Positions 35,001 to 44,690 of a stretch of 64,000 bases of DNA are shown here, piece by piece. Under the pieces are notes generated by a model. That model ran no database searches. It was not told the origin of the DNA and saw nothing but the letters and a program-made list of their open reading frames with translations. This DNA comes from Aegilops tauschii subsp. strangulata. Lineage: Eukaryota > Streptophyta > Magnoliopsida > Poales > Poaceae. Position numbers and translations under genes: made by a program. The stretch covers positions 350,553,267-350,617,266 of the forward strand of contig NC_053040.3 in the NCBI RefSeq assembly GCF_002575655.3, written 5' to 3'. Within the stretch, counting starts at the first letter, position 1, and every line of letters starts with the position of its first letter.

Positions 35001-35960
35001 AATCCTGGATTTTTTTGGCAACGAAAATCCTGATTCCTCCACCTAACAACTGGGACCCACCGGAAGGGCCTCTGTATTTCGTGAAAAAATGTTCTCCCCG
35101 CTGACAGGTCGGACCCACAAGCTATATCTTCGCACGCAAGGTTGTGCCTCCTTATTACGCACACAAAAATGAATACCCCCCTGCTAGCTAGGACCCACCA
35201 TAGTGGGAGGCTGACTTGTGGGCCTACTAAGTTGACGAGGACGGAGGGCTTTGTCAACTTAGTCAATATGAACGATTCTAGCTCTAGTGACCGTACGATG
35301 TCCATCCAACGGCCGTAGTGCTTCTTCAACCTCTGGTCTTCTTGCTCAAGCCGCCCAAACCAGCGTCGGTCGTGCCGCGTGCTCCTGCCTCCCGTGGCCG
35401 GCTGTGATGCCGCGGAGGCCTCACCGCCCCCTACTACTCCCACCGCCATCCCTCTACTCACCCACACCCCCTGTTATTCTGCGGCGACAGCAGCCTCACA
35501 CCGTAGCCGAACCAGTGAACCATCGTACTCTTCTCCGCGTGGGCATCCACTGCCGCGTCTTCCCCGGCTCCGCGTCACCCCCTTCCTAGGCCTCGCCGTC
35601 GTCCACTCCCTGGTGCTCTCGGCGCGGCATGATCAACATGGTCAAGGAACGACTTCCATCGGAAGAGTACTGTACGTGGAGATGCTGACCGCTGGGTCTA
35701 CGGCTGCAGCAAGGAAGTGCCTCCTTATTACGCGGAAAATAATGATTCCTCCACCTGACAGTAGGGACCCACCGGATGGGCCACCGTATTTCACGAAAAC
35801 AACGTTTCCCCCCTGACTGCTGGGACCCACCAGCTACATCTTCGTACGCAAGGAAGTGCGTCCATATTACGGGCAAAAAAATGATTCTCCCCCCTGACTG
35901 CTGGGACCCACCAGCTACATCTTCGCACGCAAGGAAGTGCCTGACAGTCGGGACCCACCT
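35001..35960. repeat. CACTA subterminal repeats, outer family
   Basis: A module of about 90-110 bp recurs: CTGAC(A/T)G(C/T)(C/T)GGGACCCACC, then a CAGCTACATCTTCG(C/T)ACGC-like segment, then AAGGAAGTGC(C/G)TCC and (T)TATTACG. Clear copies lie at about 35095-35165, 35705-35770, 35815-35870 and 35895-35955, with another at 25400-25545 beyond the gypsy insertion. Confidence 0.7.
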
Positions 35961-36309
35961 GGTCGAAGCATACGTAGCGTTGTCATTCTGGTCACGAACG
36001 TGTACGTACATACGATGGGTCTGTCTGCAGGCTGTAGCGATGAACCCTGTCCGTGTCAGGAAGGGCGCGCACATAGCATGTACACGTACGTACAACAGCC
36101 AGGATGCAAGAAAGTAAATATGGCCACGTACGTACATACGGGTGGGGTCTCGAACGCCTACTCGCGCATATGTACAGCCAGGGCTCGTGTACATGGCTGG
36201 GTCGGAACAGAGAAACTGCGTCGTCGTCGTGTTCATGGGGAGGCAACGGAATGCGTTGTGTTCATCGGGAGGCAACGGAACGCGTGCTGTTCATCGGGAG
36301 CCAACCGGC

Positions 36310-36605
36310 TTGGACGGAACAGCCGATGGAAACGAGGCCTGGCGTACCGCAGAACGGAGGAAATGGTCTTGTGTTCGACCGGCCACGGTCGAAACGGGAT
36401 CGTGTTCATCGGGAGGGGTCTGCTGTACCACAAAACAGAGGAAACGGACTTCTCTTGGACCTCCTATGGTCGAAACGGGGTCCTGTTGATCGGGAGGGGT
36501 GTGGCGTACGATAAAACGGAGGAAACGGACTTGTGTTGGAGTGCTACGGTCGAAACGGGGGTCCTGTTCATCGGGAGGGGTGTGGTGTACCGCAAAACGG
36601 GACTC
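36310..36605. repeat. CACTA subterminal repeats, about 80-bp unit
   Basis: Units begin TCGAAACGGG at 36389, 36470 and 36550, with a more diverged copy at about 36316. Each contains GTTCATCGGGAGGGG, a GGCGTAC/TGTAC segment and AAAACGGAGGAAACGGACTT. Confidence 0.8.
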
Positions 36606-37060
36606 CACGGGATACTGTTCATCTCCACCGTTGACCTCCTCCAGCCTCCACGGGCTACTGTTCATCCACTGTCGACCTCCTCCAGCCTCCACATGCGACT
36701 GTTCATCCACGGGCTCCTGTTCATCCAGCCTCCACCGTGCGCTCCTCCACCGGCTACTGTTCAATCAGCCCTCTCCACGGGGTCCTATTCAACCACCCCT
36801 CCATGGGCTACTGTTCATCCAGCCCTCCACCAGCTACTGTTCAACCAGCCCTCCACGGGGTCGTCCTGTTCATCCAGACCTCCACGGGGTCCTGTTCATC
36901 CACCCCCCCCCCAACTGGCTCGATCGATCGGGGTACTGTTCATCCAGCGGCAAGGGCCTCTACTACCACCGGGTCCTGTTCATCTGCCCCCCCCATCGGG
37001 AACTGTTCATCCAACCCCCCAACAACGCTCACTGTTCATCTAGAGGCAGCAGGTTCGATC
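36606..37060. repeat. CACTA subterminal repeats built on (T)ACTGTTCATC
   Basis: Short variable units of about 20-35 bp combine CCTCCACGGG with CTACTGTTCATCCA or GTCCTGTTCATCCA. About fifteen GTTCATC or GTTCAACC words can be counted by eye from 36230 to 37040. Short dispersed motifs like these, close to a CACTA terminus, are typical transposase-binding clusters. Confidence 0.75.
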
Positions 37061-37210
37061 GGCTTCAGTTAGCAGTAGTAGCGAAGGCATCGCTCGATCG
37101 GGTTCAGTTAACAGCCATCGATCGATCACTCGGGTTCAGTAACACGTAGCCTGCAGTGCAATCGCTCGGGTTCAGTAGGCGAACGCCTCACTCGGGTTCA
37201 GTCAGAGCCC
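37061..37210. repeat. CACTA subterminal repeats built on TCGGGTTCAGT
   Basis: (A)TCG(A/G)TCGGGTTCAGT or CTCGGGTTCAGT recurs six times or so, with GGCTTCAGT as a variant. It is the innermost-to-terminus tier before the roughly 150-bp terminal region. Confidence 0.75.
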
Positions 37211-37536
37211 AACGGCTCGCACCCACGCCCGTACGTGTATGAAAGAAACGCGCATTGCTCGGCCCCCGACCACCCACCGTAACCGTGAACTCCCCGATAT
37301 ATTCCTCGCCCTCGCTTCTACCATGATTTTTTCCGTCATGGACGGCCCAAAGAATGTCATGCAGCTGCGTCTCCGGCCCGCCCAGGACGAAAAGCCCATT
37401 TTCTGTCATGATTTTTTGTCATAGAAGTAGGAGCCCACCACATCTATGATGATACCGTGTTTTGTCACAATTATCGTCATAGAAGTGTCATAAGTATGAC
37501 AGGAAAAAAATTCGTTCGGCCCAAAATGTCACGGAT

Positions 37537-37554
37537 GTGTCTTTTTTTGTAGTG
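37537..37554 (-). repeat. CACTA terminal inverted repeat (second element)
   Basis: The minus strand reads CACTACAAAAAAAGACAC, like the first CACTA end at 11591 except for the last bases. Inward of it, ATGTCACGG, GTCATAGAAGTGTCATAAGT and GTCATAGAAGTAGG recur at 37400-37530. Confidence 0.8.
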
Positions 37555-38115
37555 TAAGGTGAGCCTCGTGGGGGGTCCGGATCTGAAGTCAGGCGTGGCC
37601 GCCCACTTGGCGCCGCGGGGTTCGGTGATGTAGAACCACTCTTGCTGCCACACCTTGATAGTCTCGACAAGTGCCCCTTTGGGCCAGACGGAGTTGGGGA
37701 GCTTGCTTACCAAAGCCCCTCCGCAGTCCGCATGCTGACTGTCGACCACCTTCGGCTTTAGATTGAAGACCTTGAGCCATAGGTCGAAGTGTGGGGGGAT
37801 GCGGAGAAGAGCCTCACACACGACGATAAACGCCGATATGTGGAGGAAGGAATTTGGGGCTACATCATGGAAATCTAGCCCGTAGTAGAACATGAGGCCC
37901 CGGACGAAGGGGTGGAGGGGAAACCCTAGCCCTCGGAGGAAATGGGGGATGAACACGACCCTCTCACCAGGCTCCGGAGTAGGGATCACCTGATCTTTCT
38001 CAGGGAGCCTATGCGCGATATCCGTGGACAGATAGCCCGCACTCCGGAGATCCTTGATGTCCTTCTCGGTGACGGAGGAGGCCTCCCACTTGCCCTTGGA
38101 GCCGGACCCGACCAT
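37555..38115 (-). pseudogene. Antisense ORF, 'putative gypsy type transposon' (Transposase_28-like) protein, truncated
   Basis: The ATG at 38115 gives MVGSGSKGKWEASSVTEKDI, then PEPGERVVFIPHFLRGLGFP, HPFVRGLMFYYGLDFHDVAP, NSFLHISAFIVVCEALLRIP and PHFDLWLKVFNLKPK. This is the conserved N-terminal block of the plant family labelled putative gypsy type transposon. The frame is intact until the CACTA border at 37554/37555; the residues beyond (RHIRDILGRTNFF) come from CACTA sequence. Its role in the element is unknown. It lies on the strand opposite to the LTR orientation. Confidence 0.8.
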
Positions 38116-38571
38116 TGCTGGGGAGGGTGGCAGCGGTGGGAAAGATTGAAGTTTTGGGCGCTAGAGCTTAGAGGTGGGAAGGCAGGAGCTAGAAGAAGGC
38201 GTGGGGAAAAAAGGAGGGATCTTTATCCTCTTATAGACGGTAAAAATACCAAACGTCCCCCTCTTGAGCCATAAATCTCGCTTGTTCCCAACGAGATCGT
38301 GCGTAAGGCACGGTTTGGTTACCCAAACCACATTGATATGAATCCCGTAATGGGCGGGCACGATCTCTGCTTTGACAAGACGTGTCGATGGAGACTAAGC
38401 CTCGAAACGCGAAACGGGAGCGTGAAAATGGTTCGAAACGTTAAAGAGTCAAGTGTGACACCTCACCGAAAAAGTTGTCAGTAAAAGACATTGTACCAAT
38501 TTTGACTTATTGCCTTCGTGGCTAAGGGTTGTATTGATAGTGCAGAGCCGGACAAAGTTCCTCTACGCAGG
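38116..38571. other. Tat-element non-coding DNA upstream of the antisense ORF
   Basis: No reading frame is seen. It probably contains the antisense promoter and leader. It ends at the hAT insertion. Confidence 0.4.
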
Positions 38572-39517
38572 CAGGGCCGGCCCTGGGCCAGGGCAGCAGG
38601 GGCGACAGCCTGGGGCCCAGCCAGACTAGGGGCCCCGACCTAGGCCATATATATGTACGAAAGGCTTGGGTACAGTCGCCAGTCCTAAAAGACCAAACCA
38701 GAATAGACCTGAGAGGCCCATCCGTGATATGTAGATTAGAAGCCCAAAGAACACACACACATAGTGTGTACCTGTTTGCGCGGAGCCGTGGCTGTTGGTT
38801 TTTTTGTTTTTATTTAAGGGAAGTACCTTTTCCGTGGCTGTTAGTTTGATTATTTCTTCAATTCTCCAAACCCAATCTAGCAAGGAAATCTTGGCTCGCT
38901 CAGGGTCCATGGCTTCGTTTCCCTTCACACACGGAGGACCGAGCGGGCGAACGCCGTGCAACTTTGCATTGTTAATCAGGTTGATCGTAATTAAGTTGTA
39001 TTGTTGTTCTCGTTTTTATAACACTTGCACTCTTGGAGGAAATAGCTGGTCTTGGTCGCATGGTCTCGATGTTTTGGATTTGGATAGCTGCAGAGTACAC
39101 CAGCGTTGGAACACACATTATTGCTGCTAATTTAATCCAAAGTTGAGGTGTGCTCTTTTTGTTTTTACAAACATATTACCTAATTTTTTTATCTAATTCC
39201 ATGAAAAGGAAAAAGAAAAAATGAACACACCAGTTAAGTAAAGCAATTAGATGTCAATATTATTGAAACACCACAACCTATTATTATCAGATACAACCTC
39301 GGTTTCAAATTACTTGTCTATCTCGATACATCCCTATCTAGACAAATCTAAGACAAGTAATTTGAGACAAAGGAAAATATATCATAGTTTATGGCTTTAC
39401 AAGAATTTTTCCATATCAAAGTGTGGAATTCCTTTTTTTTCTCCACCGCAGCCGCTGGGCGGCTGGGCCCACTCAGGAGTCTGACCTGGGGCCCTCGAAA
39501 CTCCAGGGTCGGCCCTG
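38572..39517. mobile_element. Non-autonomous hAT element
   Basis: Terminal inverted repeats are CAGGGCCGGCCCTGG on the left and, read inward from the right, CAGGGCCGACCCTGG. The 8-bp target duplication is TACGCAGG at 38564-38571 and TATGCAGG at 39518-39525 (7 of 8). Length is 946 bp with no transposase frame. It carries a nested MITE at 39297-39372. Confidence 0.85.
39297..39372. mobile_element. Short Stowaway-type MITE inside the hAT element
   Basis: TTTCAAATTACTTGTCT at the left pairs with AGACAAGTAATTTGAGA at the right (16 of 17). These are well-known Stowaway terminal sequences in grasses. The outermost bases are decayed. Confidence 0.65.
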
Positions 39518-39625
39518 TATGCAGGGAGCTAACTCAAAATGCTCAGGAGAAGGAACCCGCCTTGCAAGGCCGAAGATAATCCGCGTGCCGAACACATCGT
39601 CATCGAAGACTGGTTCAGGGGCTAC

Positions 39626-40097
39626 TGAGGGAGTCCTGGATTAGGGGGTTCTCGGGTGTCCGGTCTATTCGATATGGGCCAGACTGATGGGCCGTGAAGA
39701 TAAAAACAAAAGACCATGCCCCGTGTCCCAATAGTACTCCTATATGCTTGGACGGCAAGTTTGGTGTCTGGATATGTTATTTCCTTTCTCTGTAAACCGA
39801 TTCTGTACAACCCTAGGCCCCTCCAGTGTATATATAAACCGGAGGGTTTAGTCTGTAGAGGCTATCAGAACAATCATTAGCAAGACAGCTAGGGTTTAGC
39901 CATTACGATCTCGAGGTAGATCAACTCTTGTAACCCCTATACTCATCGAATACAATCAAGCAGGATGTAGAGTTTTACCTCCTTTAAGAGGGCCCGAACC
40001 TGGGTAAACATCGTGTCCCCATCGTCCCTTGTTACCATTGATCCTCAGACACACAGTTCGGGACCCCTACCAAGATCTGCCGATTTTGACACCGACA
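39626..40097 (+). repeat. 3' LTR of the Tat-type gypsy element
   Basis: It begins TGAGGGAGTCCTGGATTAGG and ends TTTGACACCGACA, 472 bp. A TATATATAAACCGGAGGG box lies at about 39831 and a CCTGGGTAAACATCGTGTCC stretch near the end. The next bases, CCCTC, match the tandem-repeat copy at about 41300 (GCCCTCTGCGATCACTCAAC), so the insertion point is inside a repeat unit. Confidence 0.85.
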
Positions 40098-43000
40098 CCC
40101 TCTGTGACCACTCAACCTGCACCACACCGAGCAGGGCGCTCGCGCGTGCCTGGCTGCACCAAACCTAAGCTTAACTGGCACGTGTGGGGCCCACTTGATG
40201 CCACAGCAACATTTGGTCGAGGTCCGAAGACACTGACAGGCGCGCCCATCGCGCGCAGGGCAGTGGTCGGAACAGCGCACGCGGGTGCGACCAAAATAAC
40301 CCATGATGATGGCCTCGGTCGCCCCCGTGGTCAACCAGTCACGGACCCTTGAGGCAACCCGGCTGGGTGCGCGTTATCCGGGCAGATCACACGACTGAGA
40401 GAGCTCCCGGGAGCTATCCGCTCGAGCCAGACGTGGAACGGACGATGCGAAGTCAACCCTCACCCGCGGAGGTGCCCAGGAGGCAGTCAAACCATATTGT
40501 CATGCAAGTCCGACTCACATGACCAAACCAGGCCGTCATGGGGCGAGGACACCGAGAGGTGGGTCCCGCCACGCCCTCGTGCGCGAGGCAATGTGCAGGA
40601 CGCTGAACGCGGGCGAGTGACTGCACTCGTCGCATGATGGTGGCCCCACACACGCCCGTTGTCCGCCCGTCATGGCCTTTCGAGGCGGGTCTCTTGGGCG
40701 TGCGTCGTCCAAGCAAATCGGATGGCGCGAAGAGCCCCTGGGTGACCCCACAACACGCCGCCCGAAAACAGATGTCATGGAGAGCCTCTTCGCCGTCGAA
40801 GGCCTGTAGGAAGTAAGTATTTCAACATCCTTTACAACAGAAATATTTTTGGTATTTTATAGGAAAGAATAAATAGTCAAATTGGTGGCTGGTGGTACGC
40901 AAATTCGAAGAGGATGGTCTCAGTAACCGTTAGTTAACGCAAAACTGAAGGTGGCCACACTTGGATGATAGAGGCGATCACAATCTTCAACGACATGATT
41001 ACTATAAAAAATTCGCATGAGTTAGCTGCCATCGGTTGTTAGGAAAACACAGAGATAAGAACCGGTCATGGCCATCGTTGATCCACTGGATCATTTCTTA
41101 ATGCAAACATGCATGGTTGGCTAGATCAAACATTATTGTTTTTAGGGCATATTTCCAACATGCATAACCTTCTTAAAAAAGACCAAATAGCTCATGTCAC
41201 AACCCAACTCGTGAGATTCGATCAGGAACCCACGGCGCACCGGGCCCGACAAACACATCGCTGGCCACTCAATTTGTTCTCGTCACAACCCCTAGCTCGA
41301 TGGCCCTCTGCGATCACTCAACATGCACCACACCGAGCAGGGCGCTCCCGCGTGCCTGGCTGCATCAAACCTAAGCTTAACTGGCACGCGCGGGGCCCAC
41401 TTGATGTCACAACAACATTTGGTCGAGGTCCGAAGACACTGACAGGCGCGCCCATCGCGCGCAGGGCAGTGGTCGAAACAGCGCACGCTGGTGTGACCAA
41501 AATAACCCATGATGATGGCCTCGGTCGCCCCCACGGTCAACCAGTCACTGACCATCGAGGCAACCTGGCTGGGTGCGCGTTGTCCGGGCAGATCACACGA
41601 CTGAGAGAGCTCCCGGGAGCTATTTGCTCGAGCCAGACGTGGGACGGACGATGCGAAGTCAGCCCTCGCCTGTGGAGGTGCCCAGGAGGCAGTCAAGCCG
41701 TTCGGTCATGCATGTCCAACTCACATGACCAAACCAGGCTGTCATGGGGCGAGGACACCGAGAGGTGGGTCCCGCCACGCCCTTGTGCGCGAGGCAATGC
41801 GCAGGACGCTGAACGCGGGCGAGTGACTACACTCATCGCATGATGGTGGCCCCGCGCACGCCCGTTGTCCACCCGTCATGGCCTGTCAAGGCGGGTTGCC
41901 TGGGCACGCGTCGTCCAAGCAAATCGGATGGCGTGAAGAGCCCCCGAGTGAGCCTGCAGCACGCCGCCCGAAAACGGATGTCGTGGAGAGCCTCTTCGCC
42001 CTCGAAGGCCTGAGGAAGCGAGTATTTCAACATCCTTTACAACAGAAATATTTTTGGTATTTTATAGGGAAAAATAAATAGTCAAATTGGTAGCTGGTGG
42101 TACGCAAATTCGGAGAGGATGGTCTCAGTAACCGTTATTTAACGCAAAACTGAAGGTGGCCACACTCGGATGATAGAGGCGATCACAATCTTCAACGACA
42201 TGATTACTATAAAAAACTAGATGACACCCTGCGAGTTGCTGCGGGAACATGCGGGAATTTGTTGCGGTGTGTTATTTTGGTGAGATGTGGTTGTCTTGAA
42301 TTTGAATATGAGACTAAAGATTCGCGTGTGGCTGCCGGAATCGATTGCTATATATTTCAGTGATTTGATTGTATGAAGATTCTATCGTTGAATTAATAAT
42401 ATATGAACTAAAGCTAAAAATAAATAGTATATATTGTATATAATTATTGTGTATTCATAAAATATTTTAAATATAAGTGGCCTAACGTAATGGAAAAAAA
42501 ATTCATGCATGTTGAGTGGACCTTTGATGAGGTGACATGCGTAGTTAGGTGAAAGGTGTGCATGAGATCAACTAATAATGAAAAACATTTTCTCGTGCAT
42601 GTAGTGGTGGGTTTTTGATGAGGTGACATGTGTGCATGTTGAGATAAATAGGATAGTGGGGATCAATTTCTTATGTATATAGGATTTCCATGAGTTAGTT
42701 GCCATCGGTTGTTAGGAAAACAGAGATAAAGAACCGGTCATTGCCATCGTTGATCCACTGTATCATTTCTGAATGCAAACATGCATGGTTGGCTAGATCA
42801 AATATTATTGATTTTAGGGCATATTTCCAACAAGCATAACCTTCTTAAAAAAAGACCAAATAGCTCACGTCACAACCTGACTCGTGAGATTCGATCAGGA
42901 ACCCACGGCGCGCCCGACAAACACATCGTTGGCCACTCAAGTTGTTCTCGTCACAACCCCTATCTCGATGGCCCTCTGCGATCACTCAACATGCACCACC

Positions 43001-44010
43001 CCGAGCAGGGCGCTTGTGCGTGCCTGGCAGCATGAAACCTAAGCTTAACTAGGACGCGCGGGGCCCACTTGACGCCACAACCACATTTGGTCGAGGTTAG
43101 ATGACACTGACAGGCGCGCCCATCGCGCGCAGGGCAGTTGTCGAAATAGCGCATGCGGGTGCGACCAAAATAACCCATGATGATGGCCTCGGTCGCCCCC
43201 ACGGTCAACCAGTCACGGACCATCGAGGCAACCCGGCTGGGTGCGCGTTGTCCGGGTGGATCACACGACTAAGAGAGCTACCGAGAGCTATCTGCTCGAG
43301 CCAGACGTGGAATGGACGATGCGAAGTCAACCCTCACCTGCGGAGGTGCCCAGGAGGCAGTCAAGCCGTTCGGTCACGCAAGTCCGACTCACATGACCAA
43401 ACCAGGCCGTCATGGGGCGAGGACACCGAGAGGTGGGTCCTGTCACGCCCTCGTGCGCGAGGCAATGCGGAGGACACTGAACGCGGGCGAGTGACTGCAC
43501 TCGCCGCATGATGGTGGCCCTGCGCACGCCCGTTGTCTGCCCGTCATGGCCTGTCGAGGCGGGTCACCTGGGCGGGCGTCGTCCAAGCAAATCGGATGGC
43601 GCGAAGAGCCCCTGAGTGACCCCGCAGCACACCGCCCGAAAACGGATGTCGTGGAGAGCCTCTTCGCCCTCGAAGGCCTGCAGGAAGCGAGTATTTCAAC
43701 ATCCTTTTGCAACAGAAATATTTTCGGTATTTTATAGGGAAAAATAAATAGTCAAATTGGTAGCTGGTGGTACGCAAATTCGGAGAGGATGGTCTCAGTA
43801 ACCGTTAGTTAACACAAAACTGAAGGTGGCCACACTCCGATGATAGAGGCGATCACAATCTCCAACGACATGATTACTATAAAAAAATCCCATGAGTTAG
43901 TTGCCATCGGTTGTTAGGAAAACACAGAGATAAAGAACCGGTCATGGCCATCGTTGATCCACTGGGTCATCTCTGAATGCAAACATGCATGGTTGGCTAA
44001 GATCATGCGC
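40098..44010 (+). repeat. Tandem array of about 1.2-kb units (three copies, first truncated)
   Basis: The landmark CATGAGTTAG(C/T)TGCCATCGG recurs at 41016, 42689 and 43891. Spacing is 1202 bp for the last pair, and 1673 bp for the first pair because of an insertion of about 470 bp. Each unit has a GC-rich part of about 0.9 kb (CACTGACAGGCGCGCCCATC; GCGGTGGGCGAGGACACCG-like blocks) and an AT-richer part of about 0.3 kb (GGTATTTTATAGG; GAGGATGGTCTCAGTAACCG). Overlapping open frames occur on both strands (for example 41109-41843), but none resembles a known protein and they are not conserved in register. The first copy is truncated at its left by the Tat LTR. Confidence 0.85.
42216..42684. mobile_element. 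AT-rich insertion of about 470 bp in tandem copy two, unclassified
   Basis: It is present only in the second unit, between ACTATAAAAA and CATGAGTTAG, which are adjacent in the other units. It begins ACTAGATGACACCCTGCGAG and ends TTATGTATATAGGATT. A GTTGCTGCGGGA motif near the start recurs in many grass interspersed elements, but I cannot name the class. A short internal repeat, GATGAGGTGACATG, occurs at about 42527 and 42617. Confidence 0.6.
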
Positions 44011-44690
44011 ATCATTCTCTCATCTTTCAGACGCTGATCATACAAGCCTCACCACCGCACCTTACCTGTCATGCACGCCATGCGACCCAGGCGTATTCGA
44101 TCATTCGTTCTCGTGCCAGCCAGGAGAATGTCCTCAGGTTGCTCCGTCTGCGACTTTGCGCTGCCGTTTTTATAATCGGGACTGAATAATCTGATCCTGC
44201 AGCATGTGGTTACGCGACCGACCACTTTATCGTCAAGACAAAGGGTAATGCAAAGCGTGTAATAAACCATATCGTGCAGTATGATTGAAGGTAGTAGTTT
44301 TCTCTGTGTTTGGAGATGAACTGTACGTGCATGTGTCCAATGCAAATGAGTAGTACAGTTCACAAGACACGGTGTGCAGTGAGACGTTATTGCTTGAGGG
44401 TTCTGCATATGCCCATCACGCTCCTACTTTCCCTTTCCCAGCGGATGTAGTTAGTTAGCAGCTCTGCTATTGCAACAATGGACACCTTCTTTTATGGATT
44501 CGCTACGCAATAAGAATACAATACTGTAATCATGCATGAACTTTCGAATTCTTGGTAGTTGGGGTGACCCCACAGCCACATGCATGTGTACGTGCATACG
44601 ATCTGTATCTGTCGTTGGATCAAATTCGATGGCCGGAATGTGAGTATCAAGCAAAGGCTGATACTCTGCGTGCTTTTGCCTTTGTAGCTG
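43710..44690 (+). repeat. Left arm of a diverged long inverted repeat
   Basis: It aligns with the reverse complement of 53900-54850. Shared blocks in order: (A)GGATG(G/A)T..., GAGGCGATCACA, TCCAACG(A/C)CATG, AGAACCGG(T/C)CA, TTACCTGTCATGCACG, CGTTCT(C/T)GTGCCAGCC, TGCGACTTTGCG, AATCGGG(A/G)CTGAATAAT, TTGGTAGTTG, CCCCACAGCCACATGCATG and CGTTGGATCA. Identity is perhaps two thirds by eye. The first 300 or so bases are also the AT-rich part of the 1.2-kb tandem unit. Confidence 0.75.

Larger units (their letters stand above)
25340..37554 (+). mobile_element. Second CACTA element, right-hand part, split by a nested gypsy element
   Basis: The right end at 37537-37554 reads CACTACAAAAAAAGACAC on the minus strand. 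Subterminal repeats extend from about 35000. A block at 25400-25545 (GGACTGTACGTGGAGAGGCG; AGTCGGGACCCACGAG; GCAAGTGCCTC) matches 35610-35790 (TACTGTACGTGGAGATGCTG; AGTAGGGACCCACCGG; GGAAGTGCCTC). The element therefore continues left of the gypsy insertion at 25568-34485. Its left terminus was not found in the window. Confidence 0.65.
37555..40097 (+). mobile_element. Tat-lineage gypsy retrotransposon, 3' end with antisense ORF and LTR
   Basis: A plus-strand 3' LTR (39626-40097) is preceded by a PPT-like GGTTCAGGGGCTAC. Upstream lies an antisense ORF (37555-38115), an arrangement described for Tat/Retand-lineage gypsy elements. The element is cut on the left by the second CACTA element and interrupted by a hAT element at 38572-39517. 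To the right the LTR abuts the 1.2-kb tandem array. Confidence 0.7.

Noticed and set aside
35937..37149. ORFs of 368 and 216 residues in the CACTA subterminal region
   Set aside because: They translate repeated TACTGTTCATC/CCTCCACGGG DNA into low-complexity peptides; the repeats explain the openness.
40029..43511. Long ORFs on both strands in the 1.2-kb tandem units as genes
   Set aside because: GC-rich sequence keeps several frames open at once, the frames differ between copies and there is no recognisable domain.
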